Origin: Acetatifactor sp.
Lineage (GTDB): Bacteria > Bacillota > Clostridia > Lachnospirales > Lachnospiraceae
Reading direction: 5' to 3'
NCBI GenBank assembly: GCA_022511425.1
Contig: JAFLRO010000007.1
Coordinates: 1 to 59,599 of the forward strand
DNA: 59,599 bases
Shown here: positions 8,677 to 17,025 of the stretch, piece by piece
How the letters are laid out: the number at the start of each line of letters is the position of its first letter
How positions within the stretch are numbered: position 1 is the first letter of the stretch
The notes under the pieces: model-generated
Told to the model about the DNA's origin: nothing
The model's input: only the letters and a program-made list of their open reading frames with translations
The model's database searches: none
Made by a program: the position numbers and the translations under genes

Positions 8677-9582
8677 TTATTTTTGAATCAATGACTTAAA
8701 GTAATCCTCCAGGGAGATACCTGTCTCAAAAACCTCCAATACATTTACATTGTTTTGGATCAGCATTTTGTTCAATTCCTGAGGTTTTGATCCGCTGTCA
8801 TATAACCGTAGCTCCGTATCATCGATCACTTTGTAATCCTGTATGCCATTCTGCTCCAAAATTACGGAAGCCTGCCTGGTGTCGTCCGTCTTAACCGCAA
8901 TACACCGCATACATTCCAAATCCAGCTCTTCCTTGGTGATTTCCTTCAGCACCCGGCCTTCATCGATAAAGAGGAACCTGGTAGCCACCATATAAAGCTC
9001 CGACAGAATATGGCTGGAGATAATAAAGGTAATGCCTCTCTGGGTATTCAGTCTCTTAAAGGTATCCCGCAGCTCGCTGATACCGATGGGGTCAAGCCCG
9101 TTGATGGGTTCGTCTAAAACAATCAGATCCGGATTATCCATCACCGCCAGAGCCACCCCCAGTCTCTGTTTCATGCCAAGAGAAAACTTGCGGAATTTCT
9201 TATTTCTGACCTCTGTCAGATTCACAAGCGCCAACGCTTCATCAATCTGCTTTTTGTCGGTGATTCCCTTTTGCAGCGCATAATAGTTCAGATTCTGATA
9301 GGCGGTAAGATTGCCAAAAAAGGCAGGATTCTCAATGAGACATCCAATTCTTCGCCTCTCACTTCCCAGGTTTTCTCCCTCTTTGGAAAAGAGCTCGAAG
9401 CTTCCGCCGGACTTGTCCGTAAGCCCGGTGACAATTTTCATGATTGTGGTCTTGCCTGCGCCGTTTCGTCCGATCAGTCCGTAAATATCACCGTTATATA
9501 CGGTCATGTCCACGCCGTCCAAAGCTGTGAAATTTCGATATTTTTTGGTGAGTTTATGAGTCTGTAATACAGTTTCACGCAT
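8677..9582 (-). CDS. ABC transporter ATP-binding protein, BcrA-like
   Basis: All ATPase motifs are present: Walker A GRNGAGKT (residues 38-45), signature SLGMKQR (134-140), and Walker B LIVLDEP (153-159). The C-terminal 80 residues resemble those of bacitracin/lantibiotic exporters. I chose the ATG at 9582, giving 301 residues, because GAGGAGG sits eight bases upstream; a longer reading to 9618 lacks such a site. The gene follows the response regulator after a 102-base gap carrying three copies of a GTCTKAAAAAA-type motif, a probable regulator-binding site. Confidence 0.93.
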   Translation of the reverse strand: MRETVLQTHKLTKKYRNFTALDGVDMTVYNGDIYGLIGRNGAGKTTIMKIVTGLTDKSGGSFELFSKEGENLGSERRRIGCLIENPAFFGNLTAYQNLNYYALQKGITDKKQIDEALALVNLTEVRNKKFRKFSLGMKQRLGVALAVMDNPDLIVLDEPINGLDPIGISELRDTFKRLNTQRGITFIISSHILSELYMVATRFLFIDEGRVLKEITKEELDLECMRCIAVKTDDTRQASVILEQNGIQDYKVIDDTELRLYDSGSKPQELNKMLIQNNVNVLEVFETGISLEDYFKSLIQK

Positions 9583-9630
9583 GAATACAACCTCCTCGTA
9601 TTGTTCTGATAAGTTCATTGTAATATGGAG

Positions 9631-9673
9631 GTCTGAAAAAACACTTAACGGAAGTCTTAAAAAAGTCTGAAAT
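9631..9673. promoter_or_regulatory. Candidate response-regulator operator: three direct repeats
   Basis: GTCTGAAAAAA (9631), GTCTTAAAAAA (9654) and GTCTGAAAT (9665) lie in the same orientation at spacings of 23 and 11 bases, near two and one helical turns. This suits tandem binding by an OmpR-family regulator. The site is in the gap between the response regulator gene and the transporter genes. Confidence 0.6.
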
Positions 9674-9684
9674 AGAAAGATTGT

Positions 9685-10371
9685 TCATGATTTCTTCAGT
9701 CGATACCCGATGCCCCAGACAGTTTCGATATATTCTGCATCGGGGTTGCATTCCTTCAGTTTTTTCCGAAGTTTGCTGATATGTACATTCAGAGTGTTGT
9801 CGTCAGCGGAATCAGCGGAGGTTTCGTAGTCCCAAACACGGTCATAGATCATGCTCTTCGTGCAGACGCGGGTGGGGTTTTCCATAAGGAGACTCAAAAG
9901 CCCGAACTCATGCCGGGAGAGCTCCAGCGATCTGCCGGCACAGCGAGCGGAAAAGTTCTCCTGATTGAGTTCAATGTCCTGATAAGTCAGTGTCTTTGGG
10001 GTTGCGGAGCCGACATCGTTTCTCAGTCTGGCGCCGACTCTGGCTAGCAGCTCTTCATTGTGGAAAGGCTTTGTGACATAATCGTCCGCCCCCAGGGAAA
10101 ACAGATCCACCTTTTTATTTACATCATGCACGGCGCTGATTACAATGACAGGAACATTGTGTTTCTGTTTTAATTCGTTAATTATGTCCTCACCGCTTCT
10201 GCCGGGCAACATCAGATCAAGAAGGATCAGATCAATCCTTCCGTCATGAACCAATATGCCCTCCGTGCCTGAAAAAGCGCTTACTGTAGAATAGCCCTGC
10301 TGTCCCAGCAGGATCTGAAGCATATGGTTGATCTCGGTGTCGTCTTCTATGATAAGGATGGTCTTGCTCAC
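9685..10371 (-). CDS. OmpR/PhoB-family response regulator
   Basis: The receiver domain has the acidic pocket Glu9-Asp10-Asp11, phospho-acceptor Asp52 and the conserved Lys in VTKPFHNEEL. A winged-helix DNA-binding domain follows (residues 125-228), ending in YIETVWGIGYRLK. I chose the GTG at 10371, with GGAGGT seven bases upstream; the ATG at 10386 is part of that ribosome binding site. It heads the four-gene module. A TATAAT at 10410-10415 on the minus strand is a likely -10 box. Confidence 0.93.
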   Translation of the reverse strand: MSKTILIIEDDTEINHMLQILLGQQGYSTVSAFSGTEGILVHDGRIDLILLDLMLPGRSGEDIINELKQKHNVPVIVISAVHDVNKKVDLFSLGADDYVTKPFHNEELLARVGARLRNDVGSATPKTLTYQDIELNQENFSARCAGRSLELSRHEFGLLSLLMENPTRVCTKSMIYDRVWDYETSADSADDNTLNVHISKLRKKLKECNPDAEYIETVWGIGYRLKKS

Positions 10372-10571
10372 TTTCAATACCTCCATTTTTAGCCTTGAAT
10401 TCTATGGATATTATAACCACATAATCATAAAAAAGTTGAAAAGGGAAGGTACGAAAAAGACTGATAGATTATTTTGGCTGTATGCTGTTGCCGTCATTTA
10501 TATAGCATTTTTCAGCGTTCCCTCTGCGGATGCAGGAACAGCCGATACAGAGTTAGCACAGATGCGGCAAA

Positions 10572-12206
10572 CTAACTCTGATTCTCCTTTGCCACCAAAT
10601 TATCCGCTCCATAAATCTTGCGCAGCTTCGGCTTCTCAATCTTACCCGTTGCATTCCGGGGAATCTCGGCGAATATAATCTCTTTGGGCCTCTTATACCT
10701 GGGCAGCCCCAGCGCAAATTCTTCGACTTCTTCCACCGTACAGGAAAAACCTTCCTTGATTTCAACGATAGCTGCAGTCTTTTCACCCAGCCTTCGGTCA
10801 GGCAGACCGATAACTGCTACGTCCTTAATCTTCTCAAACCGTCGCAGGAAATCCTCTATCTGCACCGGATAAATATTCTCTCCGCCGCTTACAATCACGT
10901 CCTTCTTCCTGTCTACCAGGAAATAAAAGCCATCCTCATCCTGCATGGCCATGTCACCTGTGTAGAGCCATCCGTCCTTCAATACCTCTGCGGTAGCTTC
11001 CGGATTGTTGAAATAGCAGGTCATGACACCAGGACCCTTCACACAAAGTTCACCCACATCACCCTTGACTACATCCTTTCCATCCTCGCCCACGATCTTA
11101 CACTGCCACCTGTATCCCGGCACACCGATAGCACCGACCTTATGTATATTCTCCATGCCTAGATGCACACAGCCGGGGCCGGTGGATTCTGACAGACCGT
11201 AATTGGTGTCATAGTCGTGAGCCGGGAAGTATTCTTTCCACCTTTTGATCAGGGAGGGCGGAACCGGCTGTGCGCCAATATGCATCAATCTCCACTGCTC
11301 CAACTGATAATCTTCCTTCTTCAAATCTCCTCTGTCCATAGCATCCAGGATATCCTGAGCCCATGGCACTAAAAGCCACACAATCGTGCAGTGCTCCTGG
11401 GACACAGCGGAGAGAATGGTCTCCGGTCTTGCTCCCTTTAACAGTACAGCCCTGCTGCCCGCCACCAGGCTACCCATCCAGTGAAATTTTGCTCCTGTAT
11501 GGTACAGGGGCGGAATACACAAAAAGGTATCCTCCCGACCTGTGTCATGGTGTTTCTGCTCCATCTCCGCCGCTTGGGTCAGGCTTTGGTGTTTATGTAA
11601 AATAGCCTTGGGAAATCCGGTTGTTCCGGAAGAAAAATAGATGGCGCCGAAATCCTCTTCCGTAATTGTAACATCAGGAGCCTTACTGGAACAATCCGCC
11701 ACCAGCTCCCGATAGCTTTCTGCAAAGCTGGGGCAGTTGTCTCCCACAAAAATCAGAAGCCTGCCCCTGCCCAGCCGCTCCGCATTGACCTCGATACGAC
11801 CAATGAACTCCGGGCCAAAGAGCATGATATCCACCTCTGCCAGTTCCACACAATAGAGGATTTCCTCCGCATCATAGCGGAAATTAAAGGGCACTGCGAT
11901 AGCGCCGCTTTTTAATATACCAAAATAAATAGGCAGCCATTCCAGGCAGTTGTACATCAGGACAGCCACCTTATCACCCTTGCGGATGCCCCGTCCAATC
12001 AGCATATTTGCCACCCTGTTGGCTTTCTCATTAAAAACGCCCCAAGTGATCTCCCTTCTGTAAGGCTGGAACCGACCGGGTTCCACCAACTCCTGCTCCT
12101 TCCATGTGATCCTGCGGTTATCCTTCTCCTCCGGGTTCAACTCCACAAGAGCCACCTCATCGGGATATAATTTTGCGTTTCTCTCCAGATATTCTGTAAC
12201 AGGCAT
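10572..12206 (-). CDS. AMP-dependent acyl-CoA synthetase/ligase (long-chain fatty acid type)
   Basis: This ANL-superfamily enzyme activates a carboxylic acid to an acyl-adenylate and then to acyl-CoA. The P-loop-like motif YFSSGTTGFPKA lies near residue 190. Further motifs are NYGLSESTGPG, YTGDMA, and DRKKDVIVSGGENIYP, and the catalytic lysine is near the C-terminus in NATGKIEKPK. The 544 residues are a normal length. Substrate could be medium- or long-chain fatty acid or an aromatic acid. It stands alone on the minus strand, with a ribosome binding site AAGGAA. An inverted repeat (AGAGTTAG/CTAACTCT, 10549-10580) overlaps the stop codon and may end transcription. Confidence 0.85.
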   Translation of the reverse strand: MPVTEYLERNAKLYPDEVALVELNPEEKDNRRITWKEQELVEPGRFQPYRREITWGVFNEKANRVANMLIGRGIRKGDKVAVLMYNCLEWLPIYFGILKSGAIAVPFNFRYDAEEILYCVELAEVDIMLFGPEFIGRIEVNAERLGRGRLLIFVGDNCPSFAESYRELVADCSSKAPDVTITEEDFGAIYFSSGTTGFPKAILHKHQSLTQAAEMEQKHHDTGREDTFLCIPPLYHTGAKFHWMGSLVAGSRAVLLKGARPETILSAVSQEHCTIVWLLVPWAQDILDAMDRGDLKKEDYQLEQWRLMHIGAQPVPPSLIKRWKEYFPAHDYDTNYGLSESTGPGCVHLGMENIHKVGAIGVPGYRWQCKIVGEDGKDVVKGDVGELCVKGPGVMTCYFNNPEATAEVLKDGWLYTGDMAMQDEDGFYFLVDRKKDVIVSGGENIYPVQIEDFLRRFEKIKDVAVIGLPDRRLGEKTAAIVEIKEGFSCTVEEVEEFALGLPRYKRPKEIIFAEIPRNATGKIEKPKLRKIYGADNLVAKENQS

Positions 12207-12312
12207 TTTCGTATTCCTTCCGTCCTAAGTCTTTATCCTTTTCCTCGGTCTTTTCTGCGCTTTAACGCGCTAAACCGGACAATTTAAAGGGTATCATATT
12301 CAACGGGAAAAG

Positions 12313-14619
12313 TCAACGTAGGCCATCATTAGAATCAAATACCCGACAGCTCTCCTCCGCCGTCAGACGGCACACCTTCTTTTCTGTTCCATACCAGAAT
12401 TCCACATCCTTCGTTTTAGGCGAAACTGCCGTGCACTCCGCCAGTTTTCCATCCTTCCAGGAAAGATTTATTCTTACACCGCCCACTGCCACGATTCCCT
12501 TTACGCTGCCCTCATTCCACTGCTTCGGCAGTGCGGGAAGCAACAATATCCGATCCTCGTCGCTCTGTACCAGCATTTCCGAGATAGCCGCCGTAGCTCC
12601 GAGATTTCCATCAATCTGAAATACAAAACCGTTTCCCATGGGGTGAGTGTCCATCAGGTTTGGGAAAGTGGATTTTGTCCAAAGCTTATTTAAGTTTTCC
12701 AGTGCTTTTTCCCCGTCTCCCAACCTGGCATAGAAATTCACGATCCAAGCGCAGCTCCAGCCTGTATGACCGCCTACGTGGGCGAGACGCCTTTCCAAAG
12801 TCTTTCTGGCCGCCTCCGCTAACTGGGGTGTTTTATCCAAGGTAATCTGATTGGAGGGATGGAGCGCATACAAATGAGAGATATGCCGATGCCCCGGCTC
12901 CTGCTCCTCATAGTCCTCCCGCCATTCCATGATCTGTCCGTGTCTGCCAACCTGAAGGTCCGGTATCTTTTCAAGAATCTTTTTTGTCTTCTCCACCTGT
13001 TCAGAATTCTTTTGCAAAACATCCGATGCCTTAAGATATCCTACCATCAGATCCCGCAGTATCTCATTGTCCATGGTGGAACCCACTCCCATGCAGCCCC
13101 TGACGCCACTAGGCAGAATATAGGTATTCTCAGGAGAAACTGACGGGCATGTCATAAACTTTCCATCCATCTCCATTAAAAAATCATGGAAGAAAAGCAC
13201 CGCATCCTCTAAAATCGGATACATCCTTTTGAGAAACGTTTCATCACTTGTGTATATGTAATGCCGCCAGATATGAGTGCAGAGCCATGCTGCCCCCATC
13301 ACCCAATAGGTAGCCGGAATATAAATATCCTGTGGCGCACAGTCCCCCCAGATATCCGTATTGTGATGGGCTACAAACCCTCTGCAGCCATACATTTCAC
13401 GAGCCACGTGCCGTCCGTTCTTCCACATGCGAAAGAGATGGTCAAACAGGGGCTGATGACATTCCGCAAGACCGCACATCTCCGCCGGCCAGTAATTCAT
13501 TTCCGTGTTGATATTGATGGTGTATTTAGAGTCCCAACAGGGCTCCATGGCATCGTTCCAAATGCCCTGAAGAGTAGCTGGCAGACTTCCCGGACGGCTG
13601 GAGGCCATCAGAAGATATCTGCCATATTGGAAATAGAGGGTGGCAAAGGAACCACTGAAGCCTTTTTCTGTACCTGTACGAAACTGTTCTTCTATGGAGC
13701 GACAGTCGCTCTCTCTTCCATCGCCCTCTGCCCCAATTTGCAACGAAACCCGTCCAAACAGTTCCTGATGATCGGCTATATGCTGCTTCCTTACCTCTTC
13801 ATATCCATCACTGACAGCAGTGTCAATTTTATCGCGAAGCTTCTTTCGGTAATCCTTTTCATAAAATGAGGTCTCACAGCCAAGGTAAAATACCATTTCT
13901 TCCACATCCCGTACCACAAGATGCTCTCCGATGACGCAGCACTCACCGCCCTTACATTCCGCTTTGACCGCTGCCATCCAGGAGACGCCACCCTCGCCAA
14001 GGGTGCCGTCCATATAAATGGTACTGTCATCCAGTTTTCCTGCATGGTCATAGAACTTTCTTCTTCCCAACCTGGCATCCAGAGAAATGCCTCCCTCTTC
14101 AGCCTGCATCCGAATCACGATGAGACCGTGAGGATAGGAAGCAAAGTATTCCTTTTTCATCTTCTGTCCGGCTGCGCAATACTCTTCCCTCACAATCCCT
14201 TTTTCCAGATCCAGTTCACGGCGGTATGCCCCATCCGCATTTTCAGGATTTTTGTCTTTTGTCAAGCACCTTTCCTCATCTGGCTTTTCATCCGGCTTTA
14301 CATCCCGATAAATAAACTCTAAATCACCCAGCGCCTGATAGGGTCTCTCCCCCTGGGGTGTTCCGGAAAATGCGAGGCAGAGCAGCTCCTCTGCCTGAGG
14401 TATCTTTCCCTCCAGCAATAAGGAACGCACCCGATCCAGATTTTTCCTTGCATCCGGATTAACCCGGTCAACAGGTCCTCCATACCAGATACTGTCCTGA
14501 TTCAGAGCAATCCGCTCCCTTTCAAGCCCACCGAAGATCATTGCTCCCAGCCTTCCGTTTCCGATGGGGAGGGCTTCCTCCCATTTCCCGGCCGGGTGAT
14601 CGAACCATACTTTTTCCAT
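12313..14619 (-). CDS. Alpha-L-fucosidase, glycoside hydrolase family 95
   Basis: The N-terminus (WEEALPIGNGRLGAMIFGG) is the classic GH95 beginning. Also visible are the paired asparagines in ININTEMNYWPAEM, the EPGHRHISHLYALHP region containing the general acid glutamate, and the late DGNLGATAAISEML segment. These correspond to the catalytic residues described for GH95 1,2-alpha-L-fucosidases. No signal peptide is present, so the enzyme should act in the cytoplasm on imported fucosylated oligosaccharides. Some GH95 members act on galactose, so fucose specificity is inferred. The gene has AGGAGG upstream and appears monocistronic. Confidence 0.9.
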   Translation of the reverse strand: MEKVWFDHPAGKWEEALPIGNGRLGAMIFGGLERERIALNQDSIWYGGPVDRVNPDARKNLDRVRSLLLEGKIPQAEELLCLAFSGTPQGERPYQALGDLEFIYRDVKPDEKPDEERCLTKDKNPENADGAYRRELDLEKGIVREEYCAAGQKMKKEYFASYPHGLIVIRMQAEEGGISLDARLGRRKFYDHAGKLDDSTIYMDGTLGEGGVSWMAAVKAECKGGECCVIGEHLVVRDVEEMVFYLGCETSFYEKDYRKKLRDKIDTAVSDGYEEVRKQHIADHQELFGRVSLQIGAEGDGRESDCRSIEEQFRTGTEKGFSGSFATLYFQYGRYLLMASSRPGSLPATLQGIWNDAMEPCWDSKYTININTEMNYWPAEMCGLAECHQPLFDHLFRMWKNGRHVAREMYGCRGFVAHHNTDIWGDCAPQDIYIPATYWVMGAAWLCTHIWRHYIYTSDETFLKRMYPILEDAVLFFHDFLMEMDGKFMTCPSVSPENTYILPSGVRGCMGVGSTMDNEILRDLMVGYLKASDVLQKNSEQVEKTKKILEKIPDLQVGRHGQIMEWREDYEEQEPGHRHISHLYALHPSNQITLDKTPQLAEAARKTLERRLAHVGGHTGWSCAWIVNFYARLGDGEKALENLNKLWTKSTFPNLMDTHPMGNGFVFQIDGNLGATAAISEMLVQSDEDRILLLPALPKQWNEGSVKGIVAVGGVRINLSWKDGKLAECTAVSPKTKDVEFWYGTEKKVCRLTAEESCRVFDSNDGLR

Positions 14620-14665
14620 AATGTTCCTCCTGATATCCTCCCATTATTATGGACCACCTGTATCC

Positions 14666-15367
14666 TTATTCTGGCCATTCAATCAAAATAGACGGGTTGA
14701 CTAAAGAAGCGTCAAATCTGTAATGCCCCACCACATTTCCCCGTTTCAGATAATCCTCCTCACGCTTGGGCTGACCGCTGTTATGAATGATATAAGGCTG
14801 TCCGTCAGCATTTTGTTTATCCGACACAATACCGATATGTTTATTGTTATTAAAGATAACAATGTCACCCGGCTGCCATTCATTGATTTCGTCCGTGTCA
14901 ACTGTAAGAGAAATTGCGTACTCTTCAAAGAAAACGCGCAGATTAACGACCCGTCTGAAATCTATGTTGTTATCCCTTTTCTCTATAGCAGGATAAGCTT
15001 CCGGTCTCAAAGAAACATCATAGTCAACCATCTCTCTTAAATTATATCCGGCATTCTTAAAAGCCCTCCAGACTACATCAGTGCATACACCGATATCATC
15101 CGGCGGAAAACCCCCATCATAATAGGAGCCGTCATATCTCGGATGATTCTCTGCATCCATCCGTGCCCCCAGAAGGATGTCCGTATAGTCGTCGGTACCA
15201 TCCCCGTCGAAATCCACTGAACTATGTAGCGTTTCTATGCCAAAGTCTTCCGCAGTATAGATTTTAGCAGGTAATAAATTATAATAGTATGAAGCATAAA
15301 GTCCAACAGAAACTGACACTATTGTCGCAAAACCTATTGCAGCTAAAATAATTTTTCTTCTTTTCAC
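14666..15367 (-). CDS. DUF1287-family exported or membrane-anchored protein
   Basis: After a basic start a hydrophobic helix (residues 5-27) acts as signal or anchor. The rest matches the DUF1287 pattern: GVCTDVVWRAFKNAGYNL, DNNIDFRRVVNLRVFF, WQPGDIVIFNN and HIGIVSDK. The Cys, His and surrounding layout resemble NlpC/P60-like papain folds, so a cell-wall amidase or peptidase role is possible but unproven. A short DFDGDGTDD stretch near residue 53 looks like a calcium-binding loop. The start is a GTG with a poor ribosome binding site, and no better start is seen. Confidence 0.75.
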   Translation of the reverse strand: MKRRKIILAAIGFATIVSVSVGLYASYYYNLLPAKIYTAEDFGIETLHSSVDFDGDGTDDYTDILLGARMDAENHPRYDGSYYDGGFPPDDIGVCTDVVWRAFKNAGYNLREMVDYDVSLRPEAYPAIEKRDNNIDFRRVVNLRVFFEEYAISLTVDTDEINEWQPGDIVIFNNNKHIGIVSDKQNADGQPYIIHNSGQPKREEDYLKRGNVVGHYRFDASLVNPSILIEWPE

Positions 15368-15606
15368 CGCTTGATTTCACCAGCCTTATCAGTAATGCTT
15401 GTAGAATGATTTTGATTGAATTCTTATTAAATTTTAATCTGTTCCTTTCGGTACGGCAACTGTTTTTTTACTCTGGAATCCTGCATTTATATGATGTATA
15501 ATATCCGCAAGGGCGAAAAGCAGGCATCTAAAATCTTATCAGATGCCAATCTCACTGCAGCTGACAGTACGGCAGATACATGTAAAACTGTCATGGGGGC
15601 GCTATA

Positions 15607-16146
15607 TTGAATTTCTTAAATTTGGAAAAAAATATTATAGATATTGTCCAGGAACAGCAGCTTAAGCTGGGATATCGAAAGGAAATAATACGTTTATATT
15701 ATCCTTTGCTTTCTCTGAACAGACTTCTGGATACAAACTATGACACAAACCAGATGCAGGCAGCCATGGAATCCTTCTGTTTTTTTGTGCAGGAGAGGCT
15801 GGGGCAAATGGAAGTCACACATCAAAAAGACCGTTTCTGCCTGATTATCTCTGCCCAGGGCTCAGAATATGTCCATGAGCATACGAAAGATGACACTTTT
15901 CTCAGGGATTTCATCGATGTCATATCCCGACATAATGCCTCCATGGAGGAAATATTACAACAATTCCATAAACACTCCAACCATGTTCATGTGGAACAGC
16001 CGCAAAATGCAGAATTTAATTATCTGGTATATTTTGAAGACGGCATCCCTGACAATTACAGATACTGTATCACTGACGAGGGTTGCCATATCAGCTACCA
16101 TCGCTTCACTGAGGATGATTATAACGACCTGCAGTTTGAAGGGTAG
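15607..16146 (+). CDS. DUF3877-like conserved hypothetical protein
   Basis: This 179-residue soluble protein (N-terminus MNFLNLEKNIIDIVQEQQ, then KLGYRKEIIRLYYPLLSLN) resembles the DUF3877 family of Lachnospiraceae. No catalytic motif is evident. The C-terminal half has an acidic character and the stretch YRYCITDEGCHISYHRF. The start is a TTG, preceded by GGGGG seven bases upstream. A TATAAT at 15497-15502 may be its -10 box. It converges on the next gene, with only 28 bases between the stop codons. Confidence 0.65.
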   Translation: MNFLNLEKNIIDIVQEQQLKLGYRKEIIRLYYPLLSLNRLLDTNYDTNQMQAAMESFCFFVQERLGQMEVTHQKDRFCLIISAQGSEYVHEHTKDDTFLRDFIDVISRHNASMEEILQQFHKHSNHVHVEQPQNAEFNYLVYFEDGIPDNYRYCITDEGCHISYHRFTEDDYNDLQFEG

Positions 16147-16174
16147 CCTCCCTGATCCTATAATTCCCGTATAA

Positions 16175-16987
16175 TCAGCGAAAGAAATAATCTTGTTTCC
16201 GAATCAAACAACAGTATTCGCGGATTCCTTCCTGTAGTAAATTCAAGTCCAGCGCACAATCCAGTCGCACATCACAGTTTTCGCGAACAGCAGCAAGAAG
16301 CTGACTCTGTACAGTTTTCAGTTTCTGGCTGATTTCTGTCTCACTCAACAGTTCAAGCATCGTGATCCCATCCAGCAGAATCGCACGGAATAAGGTATCC
16401 ATCGCATTTCTCAGTTCTTCAGGAGACCTTTCTATGGCACAGAATTTTTCCACATCCTGCAACAGCTGCTCCAGAGTAACAGCAGACTTTTCATAGTAAT
16501 ACCACTTGTCCACTTCCTCCCGGGCAGCCCGTTCCAACACTGCAACCATCACTTTGTCATCCAGGCGGTTTAATAGCTCCTCTTCACTTAGCAACAGTGT
16601 ATCCGGTTCCTCCGAGTTTTCCCATTTATTGTTAAGAAACCGGTACTTTTCCCCTTCTCTGCCATCATAAATCACAGCGTGCTTGCTTCCGGGACTGACC
16701 CGGATTCCCAGCATGACATGTTCCAACTCCTGCAGATATCCCGTCACCTGATTCCTGAGGATTTCTTTTTCTCTTAATATAAACCCAAGTGGTCTCAGGA
16801 ACAAGTGGAACCACTCCTCACTCTGCAACATAGGCCCAGCCAGATACTTGCCTTGATCCTTTGCAAACAGATAGGGCAGCCCCATATCCAGAGCAATTTC
16901 CCGGTCGCTGACATCTATGTCATAAAATGCCAGTAGATTTGCCAAGCCCGCATATGAGCAGGATGAGTTGAAAGTCATATATTTCAT
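16175..16987 (-). CDS. BtrH/C39-like cysteine-fold protein of unknown function
   Basis: The first 110 residues resemble the butirosin-biosynthesis-H or C39 peptidase-like fold: a cysteine in NSSCSYAGLANLLAFY, a glycine-rich strand, and a later His in SPGSKHAVIYDG. These could form a papain-like Cys-His pair. The second half is helical (many Leu and Glu) and not recognised. Family members include acyltransferases and peptidases, so no reaction can be assigned. It follows murF by 38 bases on the same strand, with ribosome binding site AAAGGGAG, and may be the tail of the cell-wall operon. Confidence 0.55.
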   Translation of the reverse strand: MKYMTFNSSCSYAGLANLLAFYDIDVSDREIALDMGLPYLFAKDQGKYLAGPMLQSEEWFHLFLRPLGFILREKEILRNQVTGYLQELEHVMLGIRVSPGSKHAVIYDGREGEKYRFLNNKWENSEEPDTLLLSEEELLNRLDDKVMVAVLERAAREEVDKWYYYEKSAVTLEQLLQDVEKFCAIERSPEELRNAMDTLFRAILLDGITMLELLSETEISQKLKTVQSQLLAAVRENCDVRLDCALDLNLLQEGIREYCCLIRKQDYFFR

Positions 16988-17025
16988 TTTTGCTCCCTTT
17001 CCATGGCGCTCCGGAAAATGGTTGC

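Noticed and set aside
10443..10578. A plus-strand frame with a signal-peptide-like stretch (LFWLYAVAVIYIAFF).
   Set aside because: There is no ATG or GTG with a good ribosome binding site, and the frame runs into sequence antisense to the acyl-CoA synthetase gene.
15491..15610. A 39-codon frame directly upstream of, and overlapping, the DUF3877-like gene start (TTGA overlap).
   Set aside because: The frame contains the probable -10 box TATAAT (15497-15502) near its own start and has no ribosome binding site, so it is unlikely to be translated.
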